Positions 9,913 through 21,664 are shown, counted from the first letter of the stretch. The stretch is DNA of 64,000 bases from Nemertoderma westbladi (GCA_032718475.1 JAUCBJ010005512.1:62001-126000), one strand, 5' to 3'. The notes: generated by a model from the sequence alone, not told the origin. A program made the numbers and translations.

Positions 9913-10563
9913 GTGGGTCGAGTTGGAGGAGACCAAGAACTGTCGCTAGGACACGGTTGCCATCTGTCCGGCACCGCCATACATGAGTTCCTTCACGCTG
10001 CCGGCGTTTTCCACGAACAAAGCCGACCTGATCGTGACAGGCATATCCGAATCAACTGGAATAATATCTCAGAGTCTAAGAAGTTAGTTCAGGTAGTGGA
10101 GGGAGAATGTTAACGAAATCAAAATTCATCCCTTTTCATGGAAAAGTCGACTCAAATAAGTGTCTATCGTATTTGTCCCTTATTTCATGTTTTGGTTAGA
10201 AGAACACATTCTTGCTCCTTTCCCTTGATTGATATTAACATTAATTCGACGAGATAGGATTTCCGTGAATGGATTCACCCCCCCCCCCCCCCCCCCCCCA
10301 AGTAATATTAATTATGCCTATATTATTTAAAACAATTATTATGTCTACTTTATATTTCATATATTCTCAGATATAATTTCAACAAACAAGCCATTGACTC
10401 CTTGGGAAGTCCATATGAAACAAAATCAATTATGCACTATTACAGCCAGGCTTTCGCTACCAGTGGTAACAGTATGGTAAAAAAAAATGGTGATTACATT
10501 CCATGGAACTACAACCCAACAGCAGAAGATGCCAGGCAGTTGAATAAATTCTACGGATGTTAA
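9913..10563 (+). CDS. Astacin-family zinc metalloprotease, last two exons
   Basis: Two exons encode the C-terminal part of an astacin (M12A) catalytic domain. Exon one (9913-10082) follows an acceptor and starts VGRVGG; it has the zinc site HEFLHAAGVFHE (HExxHxxGxxHE) and the family string EQSRPDRD. Exon two (10371-10563) follows ATATTCTCAG and has the Met-turn SIMHYY, whose Tyr is the fifth zinc ligand, then NKFYGC and a TAA. The donor at 10083 (GTTAGT) leaves two bases that join in frame with the first base of exon two, giving SESKKYNF. Astacins are secreted endopeptidases used in development, hatching and digestion. The N-terminal half, pro-region and signal peptide are not visible; upstream lies a LINE, which may sit in an intron. 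The two exons look intact, so this may be a live gene or a relic. Confidence 0.8.
10278..10299. repeat. Poly-C tract (22) in the astacin intron
   Basis: An uninterrupted run of 22 C inside the intron between the two astacin exons. Similar G or C runs of 16-26 recur through the window. Confidence 0.9.
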
Positions 10564-10680
10564 CTCGATCTGAGCAAGAGGGTGATTGGGAAAATCTGAA
10601 TGATTATTAGGTACTTTGGGTTTACATTTGTAAAATTATTTTTGTGGTAAATGCTGCTTAAAAATGTAATAATTATTTGT

Positions 10681-10686
10681 AATAAA
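10681..10686 (+). terminator. Candidate polyadenylation signal of the astacin gene
   Basis: AATAAA lies 118 bases after the astacin stop codon, a plausible distance for the gene's cleavage signal. AT-rich sequence makes chance matches common. Confidence 0.4.
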
Positions 10687-10689
10687 AAA

Positions 10690-11614
10690 GCTAAAAAAAA
10701 CTCGCAGTTCTATTTTTTTCGTGAATAATAATTAATAACATTCCACCAAGGAATTTGAATTCTGAACCTAATTTAATTATTACTTAATTCCCTTAATGAC
10801 AAGTAAAGGTAATCTTATTCTCACAAATCTTATTGGGCGAAGCTTGCTTGCAGGCGAAGGTTGGACGCGGGCGAAGGTTGTACGGGGATGAAGATTGCAC
10901 CCAACCGTACAGTCCCTGACTGACTCTAAGCAGTATTGAGTCATACAATAACAGTCTGACAGCAGCACTACCTACAAGTCTACTCTGCCGACTGCAGGTA
11001 CCGGTACAGTATGCATGACAGTGTGAACTTTAAAATGTTTCAGTTTAGTAGGTAATAGGTAGGGTAGCCTAACACAGTACAGCAGTAATAGGCCAGCATG
11101 TAAACACTCAACACATGCACCAAAACTGGTACCAGTATTGGTACTACTGGCTAACTGCTACAGGTACTGTAAAAAATTTTAAACGCTATGACTGTACTGC
11201 TGTACCACTGCGGGCCTTTACTGCTATCAGCTATCTCAGTATCTGGCTATACCGGTCAGCCGCCAGCCGGTAAAGTTTGAAAAACTTCGGCCCTGTCGGC
11301 TTCGGCCAAATTGACCAGACTCCGGCTCCAGCCAATGAGCCTGATCCTACAGTACTGGTACCAGACCAGTACTGCAGCAGGTGGAGTAGGTACTGAACAG
11401 TACCGGTACCGGTACCAATAACAATTAACAATAGCCTACTGCTGTACTGAATATAAAAAACTTCTAATTACAAAATTCAAGCAGTCGTGAGTGTTTCTCA
11501 GTTTTTTGTATATTTGTCTGTTTGTTTGAATTAGAATTTTGTAATTTTAAGTTTTTTATATTTAGTATTGTTATCGGTAGTTATAATACTGTTACTGTAC
11601 ACTCTGCTGACACT
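10690..11614. other. Gap: GGTACC/ACCGGTAC-rich non-coding sequence
   Basis: No gene is seen. The stretch is thick with short palindromic words (GGTACCGGTACCGG near 11400, CAGTACTGG, TACTGTACAG) and has short near-repeats of GCGAAGGTTG at 10836-10890. Confidence 0.5.
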
Positions 11615-12002
11615 CATTCGACGGTCCTACGAATTACCGGTACCCAAAAAAACACAAAATTACCCAAAAATATATAAAAAAACACAAAAATTTACCCAAA
11701 AAACACAAAAAAACACAATATTAGGGGCTTACCCAAAAAACTTACCCAAAAAGACAAAAATAATTTATATCCTAGGGTAAGATACCCCAATTCCGGACAT
11801 TGCAAATTCCGGACAACCTACTCAAATTCCGGACAAACCACTTATTCAATACAAATTATACCACGAAATTTAAGAATTTTGCGGTTTTTCTGTAACCTGT
11901 CTGTCTACTGTAGGATGGCTAAAACGTCTGTCCTTATCTGATCTGATCTGATCTGATCTGACGGTATCTGACACTTGTTCCACCTTGCAGCCTTGGTTAA
12001 GA

Positions 12003-12142
12003 GTCCACCTTGGTGTAGTGGTTATATTGAATTCACGTCTCGTGGAGGTTGTGGGTTCAATCCCGGCATGGGGGCCAAGGTAGTTTTCGTTTCGGCACGA
12101 ATGTTTTTAAGGGTTTAACGAGGAATCTCTGCCTTGCATCCT
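12003..12142 (+). mobile_element. tRNA-headed SINE, copy A
   Basis: Shows RNA polymerase III boxes: A-box-like GGTGTAGTGGTTA (12012-12024) and B-box GGGTTCAATCCC (12053-12064). The head and following TAGTTTT...GCACGAATGTTT body match the second copy at 27933-28076, including TTGAATTCACGTCTC between the boxes. Similarity ends near TCTGCCTTGCAT. It lies inside the hAT-like element. Tail and target duplication were not resolved. Confidence 0.7.
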
Positions 12143-12450
12143 TAAATGATAGCTAAATGAGTACTGGAGTTTCTGCCCATGTCAGCATGTGAAGTTTCCC
12201 TGGTATTCCCCTTAAACACGGGGGGGGGGGGTCAATATAACACCTCCCCCTCTGAAACAACGATACTAACTGAAACGAACTAAAAGGAATTCAAATAAAA
12301 TAAGCTAGAAATTTTAAACTTGTTTTTAGCGGCTGGAGCCAAATTTTGATGCCGGCCCATGTGAAGAATACCAGAATTTACCTTTTCGGTCGACTTTTAT
12401 TGGAATTTTATATACGGTATGCAGATTTTAATTTTTTTTGTTTATCTTTA

Positions 12451-15062
12451 TTAACCCTCGTAAGTATACCTCAAAATAGTTACACGTCAGCTAACCTGGG
12501 GTAGATTTTTACCCCAAATTAATATATTTGAATTTTGGTGTATTTCTATCAAAAACTCAGCATCTATTCAAGAATTTATCATTTATTAATATCTGATATT
12601 GAATCTAGTGAAAGTAAATATCAGTAGGCCTATGTATGTATGTGTATGTCAGTCTGTCGGTCAATTGAGTACCTACATAGTATAATATACGGGCCTAGTA
12701 CAGTAGTAGTGAAAATATTGGTAGATACAGTAATTACCAATTACCGTTATTCATTTATTTATTATACATTCACTATTCACAGAGAGTGACAGACAGACAT
12801 TATTCAGTTATATGCAGTTACTATTCATTGCCCGTAACACACTCATGGCAAATTATATCGGTGTGATCTCTGCATATGTTTCGTTGACACCGACCACATA
12901 GCTTGGAAGACTTACGATCCAGAGCGCGAGGGCACAGGTGGCATCGACCTGCCTTAGCCTGTTCCTGATTCCTAGGAATGGATGGGATTTCAAATCCCAT
13001 CAGTGCCAGACTACTCTTTACACCTTTCTGCAAGGCACAAGGGTTATCTAATCTTAGCAATTGGACCGGGCGAATGAGCTCCAACCCAAGATCGACGAGG
13101 AATTTCCGTCGTTTCTGCCCCAAACCTTTATGCCAATCAGGATAAAGTTTCGTCCATATAACAAATGCTGCAACCCCAGCAACGTCCAGCATATTCATAA
13201 ATAAAGCCAAAGGCCAGCGACGTGTAGCTCGTTTACATGTACAAAGTCTCATCAGGCTGTCAGGTGATCCATATTATCAACGCCTGACTTACTATTATTG
13301 TAGTGCAGAATAATGTCTGGTTTGTATTTTATCGCAACATCAACCTTAGTGTCGTGGTGCATTGAACTAATGAGCACAACAGCACGAGCTTTCTTGGGAA
13401 CATAGCTAACCATGGTGAGGTTTCTATCGAATCCAAATGTAGATGATAATACCTCACGACTCCTATTTGGCAACATTGCCTTGGGGACATCCCTCCTGTT
13501 CTTTCTGATCGTTCCAACTAGTGTGGTATCCACAGCAAGTAGATCTTCCGCCAATTTGCAATCCGTAAAGAAATTGTCACATGTGACATTTCGCCCAGAA
13601 CGTGTCCATGGTCTCGTTAGAGATTTCACCACGCTCACTCCAAGGCCTTGCGCTCTCTCTGCCCCAGGCTGTCGCCCCAGGTATATTTCACCGTTCAATG
13701 GGTATGAAGAACTGGCATCGCAATTCCAGAATATCTTCACCCCATACTTGCCTGGTTTGGAAGGAATATACTGGATGAAGGGGCAGCGACCACGAAATGA
13801 AACGAGTTGTTCATCGACTGTCATATCAAAGCCTGGTTGGTACATCAGTGGGAGCCTGGCTAAGAACATCTCCCAGACATCCCTGAAGGCAGCGAGCTTA
13901 TCAGTTTCTTTACGTTCTGGGCGGGTGTTGATATTGTCGAACCGAGTGAATCGTAGAATGTTCTTGAACCGCATCAATGACATGGTGGACCGAAATACTG
14001 GGCGGGATGACGGGCTCCAGAGTTCCTCAACAGATTCGTGGGCAGATTTGTATACCCCGGCCAAAAGCAGCAAACCGATAAAAGCCCGAATATCGGCCGA
14101 GTCAACACGCCCCCATACTTTTGGATCCCGTGCTGGATTAGCCGTATTCCAATCCAAAAGGACTTTCTGTGCGCGGCGATTTGTTTCACGGACAACAACC
14201 AAGATGATATCATCTGTTATGAAGAGATCATAACTCTCTGCGATTCCCTGTACTCGTCCCTGGCGACTAACTCCACTTGATTGCTTTACCACATTACTTG
14301 AACTAGCCCGGACTGTAGCTGGCTGATTTGGCTCCGCATTCCACTCTCGACCACTCTTTGAAACGTATGTAATGCGACGCTGTTGTGTGGGTGGTTGGGG
14401 AATCGAAATTCCAAATTCATCGTCAACTGCAGCATCAGTTTCGCAATCTGAACTGTTGTCAGTGTCGGAACCAACAGCAATGTCTGTTTCACACCCATAG
14501 TCGCTTTCATCAGGGCTATCTTCATCGGAAAGCAGATCATATCCATCAATCTCAGAGTCGGAGGAAGCCATACCGGTAGTAAGAATAATAGTAAGAACAG
14601 AACAGTATTGTAGGTACCTACTACTGGCAACCGGTACGGTACCGGTATCACAAACTGCTAGGAGCTCAATATACTGAAGTAGCTAGCTGGCTAGGGCATA
14701 GGGCCTAACTGCACAATTATTGTATTTCCGGTACTGGTATGGGTAGGCTATTAGTAATATGAGTACCGGTACAGCGGTATGGTTTATTACTATAGATAGG
14801 CCTAATTTAGCAGTACTCAACTGCGTTTTGATTGGGGTAAATATATACCCCAGGTTAACTTTTGGGACAACTTTTGAAAACGTTGATTTTAACCATGGAC
14901 CCCCCGCAGTTTCCAAAATTATTTTTGTGCTGTCGTGTAGGCCAGTAAAAGTTAGGAAGGTACCTAGGAGCTCAGGTTGTCAAATATTTCCATTCCAAGA
15001 TAAAAACGCAATTAAACAGTGCTGGGGTAATTTTTTACCCCAAGTATACTGACGAAGGTTAA
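12451..15062. mobile_element. piggyBac-family transposon with TTAA duplications
   Basis: TTAA flanks both ends (12451-12454, 15059-15062). The terminal inverted repeats are CCCTCGTAAGTATACC at the left and, read inward from the right, CCTTCGTCAGTATACT: 12 of 16 bases match. Three subterminal palindromes of the form GGGGTA...TACCCC lie at 12498-12515, 14834-14851 and 15024-15041, two of them near the right end; they are plausible transposase binding sites. The 2.6-kb element carries one transposase gene on the minus strand, broken by one frameshift. It inserted into a MITE; the empty site is preserved in the intact MITE at 20704-20980. Confidence 0.9.
12821..14571 (-). pseudogene. piggyBac transposase, one frameshift
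   Basis: Codons 1-439 run 14571-13252 and the remaining 143 codons 13252-12821 in a shifted frame. Domains in order: an acidic Ser/Asp-rich N-terminus; the DDE_Tnp_1_7 core with aspartates in TVDEQLVSFRGR (D253), TCDNFFTD (D332) and SGVDNMDH (D432, D435), matching the catalytic aspartates of the family; the RRWPLALF region; and a C-terminal cysteine-rich domain (CHLC...CGRC...CHEC) that binds the transposon ends. Total length, about 580 residues, is normal. The protein stops within the conserved block after NMDHLTA, where the next frame takes over at CKRATRRWP. All catalytic residues remain, so this copy was lost recently. It is flanked by its own inverted repeats. Confidence 0.92.
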
Positions 15063-15276
15063 GTGTATTATAGAGAGCTTATTTATGGCTTATAACCTGT
15101 ACATACAGACATATACTAATTCGTTTATTGTTTTGGTTATATTCAGCCCTTCTGTAACCTGTGTTTTTGGTGAAAACCTGGTATTCTTCACATGGGGGTA
15201 ACTGCAAAGTGAAATATAACGGCAAAGTCTGGTATTCTTAGCCCATGTGAAGAATACCAGAATACCTTACTACTAG

Positions 15277-16207
15277 GGTTTTTAAAAAACATCATTTTAA
15301 AAATCTGTGATGTTTTAATTGTTTTTTTTGTTTTTTAAAATGTTTTTTTTGTTTTAAATGTTTTTTTTGTTTTTTTTTTAAACAAGGTATTTTTCCGATA
15401 AAAAATATATTTTGAGTTGCTGTAGAGGCTAGGCCTAGTACTTTTCTATCTCTAAAGTTAACATAGGTACATACAGGCCTACTATGAGTACTATGTGACA
15501 AAGCCAGACCACATAACTTCTTCAAATACAGTCCAACAGTGCAAACAGCCTACCTATCAGCCTATAACAGTATAATACTGTCTGACTGTTAAAAGATATA
15601 ATAGCCTACTGTAACAACTGTAATACCAGAATAATTCTTAGGCCTATATCAGTATATGGCATTTGAATGTAGTATTGTCTACCTGTACTGTGTAGGTTAG
15701 GTAGTCCTGCCCTTAACTGTTATGGTTGTGGTAACGGTACCTGAAATAGTGAACTATAATACTTTTTTATCCTCAAACTTTTTGTGCTGGCTGTTTGTGA
15801 ACTATAATACTTTTTTATCCTCAAACTTTTTGTGCTGGCTGTTTGTGAACTATAATACTTTTTTATGCAGTATTTTTTGTGAACTATAGTACTTTTTTAT
15901 GCTGGTTTTTTGTGAACTACCGGTATTATCTGATTATACTTTTTTGTACTCAAACTTTTTGTGATGATTTATTGTAAGCTATAGTGTAGTACATTTTGCA
16001 GTTTTGTGAACTATATAGTACTTTTTGTGCTGTTTTTTATCAACTATAGTACTTTTTGTGTTTAAACTGCCGATAAGGTGAAAAAAATAAAAAAAAACAA
16101 AAAAAAAACAAAAAAAACAGTGTTTTTTAAAAATTAATAAAAAACAAAAAAAACATTGTTTTAAAACATTTGTTTTAAAACATGGTGATGTTTTTTAAAA
16201 ACCCTAC
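15277..16207. mobile_element. Foldback element with TAGGGTTTTTAAAAAACATCA ends
   Basis: AGGGTTTTTAAAAAACATCA at about 15277 is mirrored by TGATGTTTTTTAAAAACCCT at about 16187-16206, and inversion continues into TGTTTTTTTTG-rich sequence (15310-15372 against 16080-16170). The interior (15740-16060) has five or so degenerate repeats of TGTGAACTATAATACTTTTT. No coding capacity. Both flanks are TTACTAC-like, so the target duplication is ambiguous. Confidence 0.6.
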
Positions 16208-16317
16208 TTACTACTACATAATAGTACTTAACTAATTATGTTTATGCTAATTATTTATCAGCCTATTATTGCCACATGGGTGTGTGGGTGGATGGGAATG
16301 TGGGAAGGTGCCCGGTG

Positions 16318-16545
16318 GTTGTTTATTGTTTTGGTTAGAAAAGTCAGCCGCGGTAACATTCTCCTTTCTCTCAATTGGTAGGTATCAAAATCGTTTATTG
16401 TTTTGGTTAGAAAACCCTGTCTCTGTAACCTCTGAACCTGTTCCTTTCCCTCAATTGGTAGGTAACAATTGTCGTTTATTGTTTTGGTTAGAAATTACAG
16501 CCGCTGTATCCTGCTCTTTTCCTTCAATTGGAAGGTAACAACAGC
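16318..16545 (+). repeat. Tandem ~75-bp repeat with GTTTATTGTTTTGGTT core
   Basis: Three units start GTTTATTGTTTTGGTTAGAA at about 16321, 16393 and 16473 and end in TCAATTGGTAGGTA or a variant. Single units of the core are dispersed through the window. Confidence 0.75.
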
Positions 16546-17199
16546 GTTTATTAATTCCCACATCCCCATCCACCTTCCCGTACGTATTCAGATATTCCTT
16601 CATCGTCTAGGCATACTGTAAACACCACTGTATCAGCTGGCAATATGGGTTTCTTCATATACACACTAGGCCTACCCAGTAGGCTTAGAGATACCCCTCC
16701 CTGCCTTCCCTTTCTGCCTTTAGTGTAACAAACCTTCATCCTATATCGCATTTTTAATATAATATATAAATATAATTACATGCCTTTGTGCACTTAGATG
16801 CATACCGGTATGCCTGTACTGCTACTTCATATGATGATACTGATACTGATACTTAACAGGGCAACGTGAAACGTGATCCCCTATTCAGCTACTGGCCATT
16901 TACCTAACAGACAGTTAGGTAAATATTATATCTCTTTCTCCTGATTGGTTGTAGGATCAGATGCTGTCAGATCAGATCAGATCAGATCAGATAAGGACAG
17001 ACGTTTTATTCTACCTCTGTCTACTGTCTGTACTGTACTGTCTGTACTGCATTGGATTACTTTTATTACCGAATTGAGTAGTATATACTGACTGACTGAT
17101 ATAGACTAGGCCTAAATATGTAAGGGACCCTCAGAATAGGATAGTCAGTTACATAAGGCCGGACTTTGGCTATACAGCTATTGCTATAGTACCGTAATA

Positions 17200-17440
17200 T
17201 AATACAGTAATAGTATATATATGCAAATGTAATAATATGTATATATAAACGTATGTATATTGTATGTATGTATGTAATGTATGTATATATAAATGTATGT
17301 AATATATATATATATGTAATATAATACCGTATATATATATATATATTATAATTAAATTATTATATTAATAATTATATTAATAATAATAATATATATTTAT
17401 AATATATATAATATAAATAAATATACTTAAATATACGATG
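17200..17440. repeat. AT-rich microsatellite block
   Basis: Mixed (TATG)n and (TA)n tracts with imperfect repeats. No coding potential. Confidence 0.85.
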
Positions 17441-19117
17441 TATATTTCCTACCTACTCTACATGTATAATAAATAGATAGATACCGGTACATGTACAAAA
17501 ATACTTACAATAACAATATGCAATAGGCCTACTTACATAGGCCTAATACATACATAATTATATGTATAAACATTGATAAATCAGTAAATTTGGCTGTATC
17601 TTGTATATTTTTAATTTGTTTTTGTTTGTTTACATTTATTTGAGTTTAGTTGAGAAATAGTGAATAGAGTGAATCTGAGATTTATATAATATATTGAATT
17701 ATTACCAACTCATCATACGCAATTCATCAGTCACCTGCCTGCTCTAAATTTGTCCCTTAAGAACAATTTTATTGGTAAATGTGAGACAAGAAGGGAAACC
17801 GAAGTCTTTTCTCTCTTGGCTCTTACCTAAAGGCAGGGAAGGGAGGAGGACACTCCGCTCGAATGAGTTTGTGCGCTGAATAATATTCCACCCAGAATGA
17901 GTCTTGGACTTCTGTGACAGTGTAATTGGTGATCTGGCGTTTTACTGTAATTGAAGGATTTACTGCATAGAAATGGATAGACAGAAAAACGAACAGACAG
18001 ACCGACAAACGAACAGACAGACAGATGGCAGGTTGGTTTACAAATTATTGACATTAACTAATTGTGTTTGCTTAGAAATTTAAAACAAAAAAAGTTGTGC
18101 AAATCGGAAAATTGTATGAATTCAGACTTTCATGTAGGCCTACTAGTGTTTTTAAATTGTGGAAAGACAGACAAACAGACAGGTAGACCACTGAACAGAC
18201 CCCCACCCCACCCCCTGACAACATGGCAGCATGGTTATACATGTATTCGGGTCTTGGGCACCTTTCTATAATGTAAACTATAGATTTGTAGAGCAAACAG
18301 ACATAGGAAGAGACAAATTTATACTCTGTCCGGAAATTGGACACCTGCCCAAATACCGGACAACCCAATCTTGTAAAAAAAGTGCCCATTTGCGCCCATT
18401 AGATGGCGCTGGGCACTCAATGTTAAGATTTTATTTTGATGTAGGATAATCTGATAATGTCCTGTACTGTTAGAATCATCTTTTGATTGGATGAAACTAA
18501 ACTATGGTTGAGCTACAATAGAGAGAAATTCGAAATTCTGTCCGGAATTGGGGTATCCAGGTATCCTACCCTAGCTGTACCGGTATAGGGTTGGAAAAAT
18601 AAGACTGTAACCTGTGTTCTTTGGCTATCGTTTATTGTTTTGGTTTGAAAAGCCTGCTACTGTAACCTGCTCCTTTCCATTAATTAAGAAATCTGATTTT
18701 GTATGCTGTCTGGCAGTATGGGTGGGTAGGCGTAGGCTTACCGGTAAACCGGTGGCAGTCTGGCAGTAGGTCATTACTGCATTAGGCCTAAAAAAAGTGA
18801 AAATTGAAATTTTTTTTGAAAAAAGTGAAAACTGAAAAGTGAAACTCTTCTTACAATTAGGCCCTAACCTAAATCTTATTGTAGTTACATTGTTTATGAA
18901 AAACATTTTTTTTTGTCTTTTTGGGTACCGGTAGTTTTTTGGGTAATTTTATGTTTTTTTGTGTATTTTTGTGTTTTTTTGGGTAATGTTGTGTTTTCTT
19001 GGGTAATTCGTAGGACCCTTCATTCGACTGTTCAATGCTAATTATAAATTTATTACAGTACCGCCGGCGGTAGCGGTACTACTGTACTAGGCCCTCTACG
19101 CTCTATATACAGTACAT

Positions 19118-19660
19118 ATTATATTTTGCTGTGCTTTTTGCTATACTTGTACGTTTATACTGCCAATCTAATCTACATTACTGCGTTTTTAGACTACTTG
19201 ACATATGCAGTAATGTGAGTTTTGCTATTCTCTCTCATACGGTTTTTAGTGCGTTTTTACTTTTAACAATACCGCATGTTGCAATGTTTTTAGAGTATAT
19301 AGAGATACAGTGCATACCATACCGGTATTATATTTTGCTGTGCTTTTTGTTATACTTGTACGTTTTTACTGCCAATCTACATTACTGCGTTTTTAGACTA
19401 CTGTACGTACATAATATATTTTAATGTGAGTTTTGCTATTCTCATACGTTTTTAGGGCGTTTTTACTTTTAACAATACCGGCTGACCGGTTGCAATGTTT
19501 TTAGATTATATACAGTACAGCAGTAACAGTACATGATATATTTTGCTGTGCTTTTTGATATACTTGTCAGCTTGTACGTTTTCACTGCCAATCTACATTA
19601 CTGCTGTTCTGCATTTTTAGACGACTGTATACATAATATATTTTAATGTGATCTTGCTAT
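19118..19660 (+). repeat. Tandem repeat, unit about 208 bp, 2.6 copies
   Basis: Units start near 19118, 19327 and 19534 at TATATTTTGCTGTGCTTTTT and include ACTGCCAATCTACATTACTG and TTTTTACTTTTAACAATACC. The third is partial. It lies just outside the right end of the hAT-like element. Confidence 0.75.
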
Positions 19661-19997
19661 TCTTCTGTCAGTCTGCAGGTCTGTCAGTCTGTGTGCAGTG
19701 TGTGTAGGGTGGTTAATATTTCAAAATAATGGTGTATAAATGTTACCTTAGCTAACTACTGGTATGTGAACGTATATTTATCCTATACAGATGTTTTAAT
19801 GCGTCATTAAATAAACTTCAAACTTCTGTAGGAATCTGTGGAAAAGGCTACGGCCAACGGCTGTACGGTAGACTGGTAGACTCTAAATATAATCTAGGCA
19901 CTGCCTTTTCCGTTAATCGTCTTTCAGTCATTTAATTAAATTTACAGTGCTTACTACTGTACTACAGTTTGTTGTACTACTGCAGTATTTACTATTC

Positions 19998-21664
19998 CAT
20001 TCCATGGGGTGCATGTAAAGAGCGGACTGCGGACTGGCGGACTACGGACTGGGGATTGCCAAAATCCGCGCGGTCAATTTGAATTATCGACTTCCAAACT
20101 AAGAATCCGCTCTTAGTTGTCTGGACAAATGGCGGACTGAAGCCTGTAAATTGTAACCTGATTGGCTCAATCATGTACATGGCTGAAGCTGAAAGGGACT
20201 TAAAGAATGAATCATCCCATTTGGCTTTTAAATGCTTACCATTGTGCAACACTGTAATACAGGAAATAATTATCCTATACAGTAATTACGTGGACTGTTG
20301 ATTAAGGGCCTACTATATAATCAACATTCTACGGATTTTCAGATTATTTATTTCAATAAATATTTTTATATACTTCCTGCCTTTAGAGTTTATGTCACAG
20401 TTGTCTGTTCGCAAATATAAAAGAGCGAATATTCGGACATCCTAAGCGCAGGAGCTGGGGGAAGTTCTTCTCTGTGCTGGGGGTAAGAGAGCGTAAGAAA
20501 AGGGGGAACAGGGGCAAAGAAAAGGGGTGTGGATCTATAAATAGCATCCAATAGGACGCATCTAATTACTGGCATTTAATTCTGTCCAAATTTTTATGAC
20601 AGCCTTAAAATGAAAACCACGAACACCTGATCGGCTAGTGCTTTTTTTAATGCTTTTTTAGTGTGGGCTGTGATATCCTACATATCTGACATACGATTAA
20701 CTGGGCCCATGTGAAGTATACCAGACTTTCTGCCGTTATATTTCACTTTGCAGTTACCCCCATGTGAAGAATACCAGGTTTTCACCAAAAATACAGGTTA
20801 CAGAAGGGCTGAATCTAACCAAAACAATAAACAAATTAGTATATGTACAGGTTATAAGACAGAAATTAGCGATGTAAAACACTTAATAAAGATAAATTAA
20901 AAAAAATAAAAAATCTTCATATATAAAATTCCGATAAAAAGTCGACCGAAAAGTGAAATCCTGGTATTCTTCACATGGGCGATTAACTGTGGGGCGAGCA
21001 ACGTAAGTCCAGGTGAGCCTTAGCATATCGCATATCAGCATATCAGCATATGGGTATAAGTGGTGGACCCGTCTGTCGTTGTCATCGTCGGAAATGTTGA
21101 ACGCTAATAAGTCGGTCAATCTTGGAAAAATAATGTTTCACAACTAGTATGTACGACAAAATTTAAGTAACAAACAAACAATGAATATCTTATAACGTCG
21201 CGGTTCACACCTTTAAGCAATTAGCATAACTCTGCTTCGGCAGCAGAAGTACATACTACAGTCTGACAGTAGTCCCAAAGTCTTCATCCAAAGTAGAGTT
21301 ACGAATGAATCATGCTTAAAAGAGTGAACCGGCCTTAACCTGAGGGATTTTATTGAAAGTTCAAGAGTTCTTCCTACTGCCTACATAATAGGTTTTCAAA
21401 ATAATAGGTTTCCATCTCTGTGTCACAATGAAAACATTTAAGCCAATAAGAGGATTCAGGAAACTTCCCTTTTGGCCTATGTAAATGATTGAGCCAATCA
21501 GGTTAAAATTTTCTGGCTTCAGTCCGCCGTTTGTCCAGACAACAAAGAGCGGATTCTTACATTATAATGCTATAATTCAAATTGACCGCGCATATTTGGG
21601 CTTTTAATTGACAATCCACAGTCCGTAGTCCGCAGTCCGCTCTTTACATGCACCCCATTCCATG
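19998..21664. mobile_element. Non-autonomous TIR element with 9-bp target duplication (Mutator-like)
   Basis: CATTCCATG flanks both ends (19998-20006, 21656-21664). The terminal repeats are long: GGGTGCATGTAAAGAGCGGA from 20007, complemented at 21636-21655, and inversion continues for about 230 bases with indels (GGCTTCAGTCCGCC near 21521 against GGCGGACTGAAGCC near 20133). Long TIRs and a 9-bp duplication fit Mutator-like elements. There is no transposase. The MITE at 20704-20980 is nested inside. The right end lies 130 bases before the CHID1 start codon, so it may have altered that gene's promoter. Confidence 0.7.
20695..20989. mobile_element. MITE copy B, intact
   Basis: A 277-bp element (20704-20980) with inverted ends GCCCATGTGAAGTATACCAG and CTGGTATTCTTCACATGGGC (19 of 20 pair), flanked by GATTAACTG on both sides (20695-20703, 20981-20989), a 9-bp duplication. 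It holds TTAA at 20883-20886, the unoccupied equivalent of the piggyBac site in copy A. It carries the dispersed AACCAAAACAATAAAC core. No coding capacity. Confidence 0.85.

Larger units (their letters stand above)
12354..15255. mobile_element. MITE copy A, split by a piggyBac
   Basis: Starts GCCCATGTGAAGAATACCAG at 12355; its other half resumes after the piggyBac at 15059 and ends near 15255 in TATTCTTAGCCCATGTG. The reverse complement matches MITE copy B (20704-20980) in order, including TTTTCGGTCGACTTTT, the stretch around TTAA, the AAACAATAAAC core and GGTAACTGCAAAGTGAAATA. The piggyBac sits exactly at the MITE's internal TTAA. The right end has an extra small palindrome, so the exact boundary is uncertain. 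Confidence 0.75.
11615..19028. mobile_element. Composite hAT-like TIR element with 8-bp target duplication
   Basis: The same 8-mer CATTCGAC flanks both ends (11615-11622 and 19021-19028). Between them the ends are inverted: GGTCCTACGAATTACC at 11623, its complement GGTAATTCGTAGGACC at 19002-19017. Inversion continues inward in order: the ACCCAAAAAACAC-rich stretch to 11780 against 18905-19000; ATACCCCAATTCCGGAC at 11782-11798 against about 18539-18556; AAAACGTCTGTCCTTATCTG with a (GATCT)n run at 11921-11972 against 16966-17006. An 8-bp duplication is typical of hAT elements. No hAT transposase is visible, so it is non-autonomous or gutted. It holds a SINE, a MITE split by piggyBac, a foldback element and tandem repeats, which explains the 7.4-kb length. 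Confidence 0.65.

Noticed and set aside
11568-11780. 70-codon frame rich in KKTQ
   Set aside because: It reads through the ACCCAAAAAACAC repeats of the hAT-like left arm.
13412-14233. 273-codon plus-strand frame over the piggyBac transposase
   Set aside because: It is antisense to the recognised transposase and has no protein-like features.
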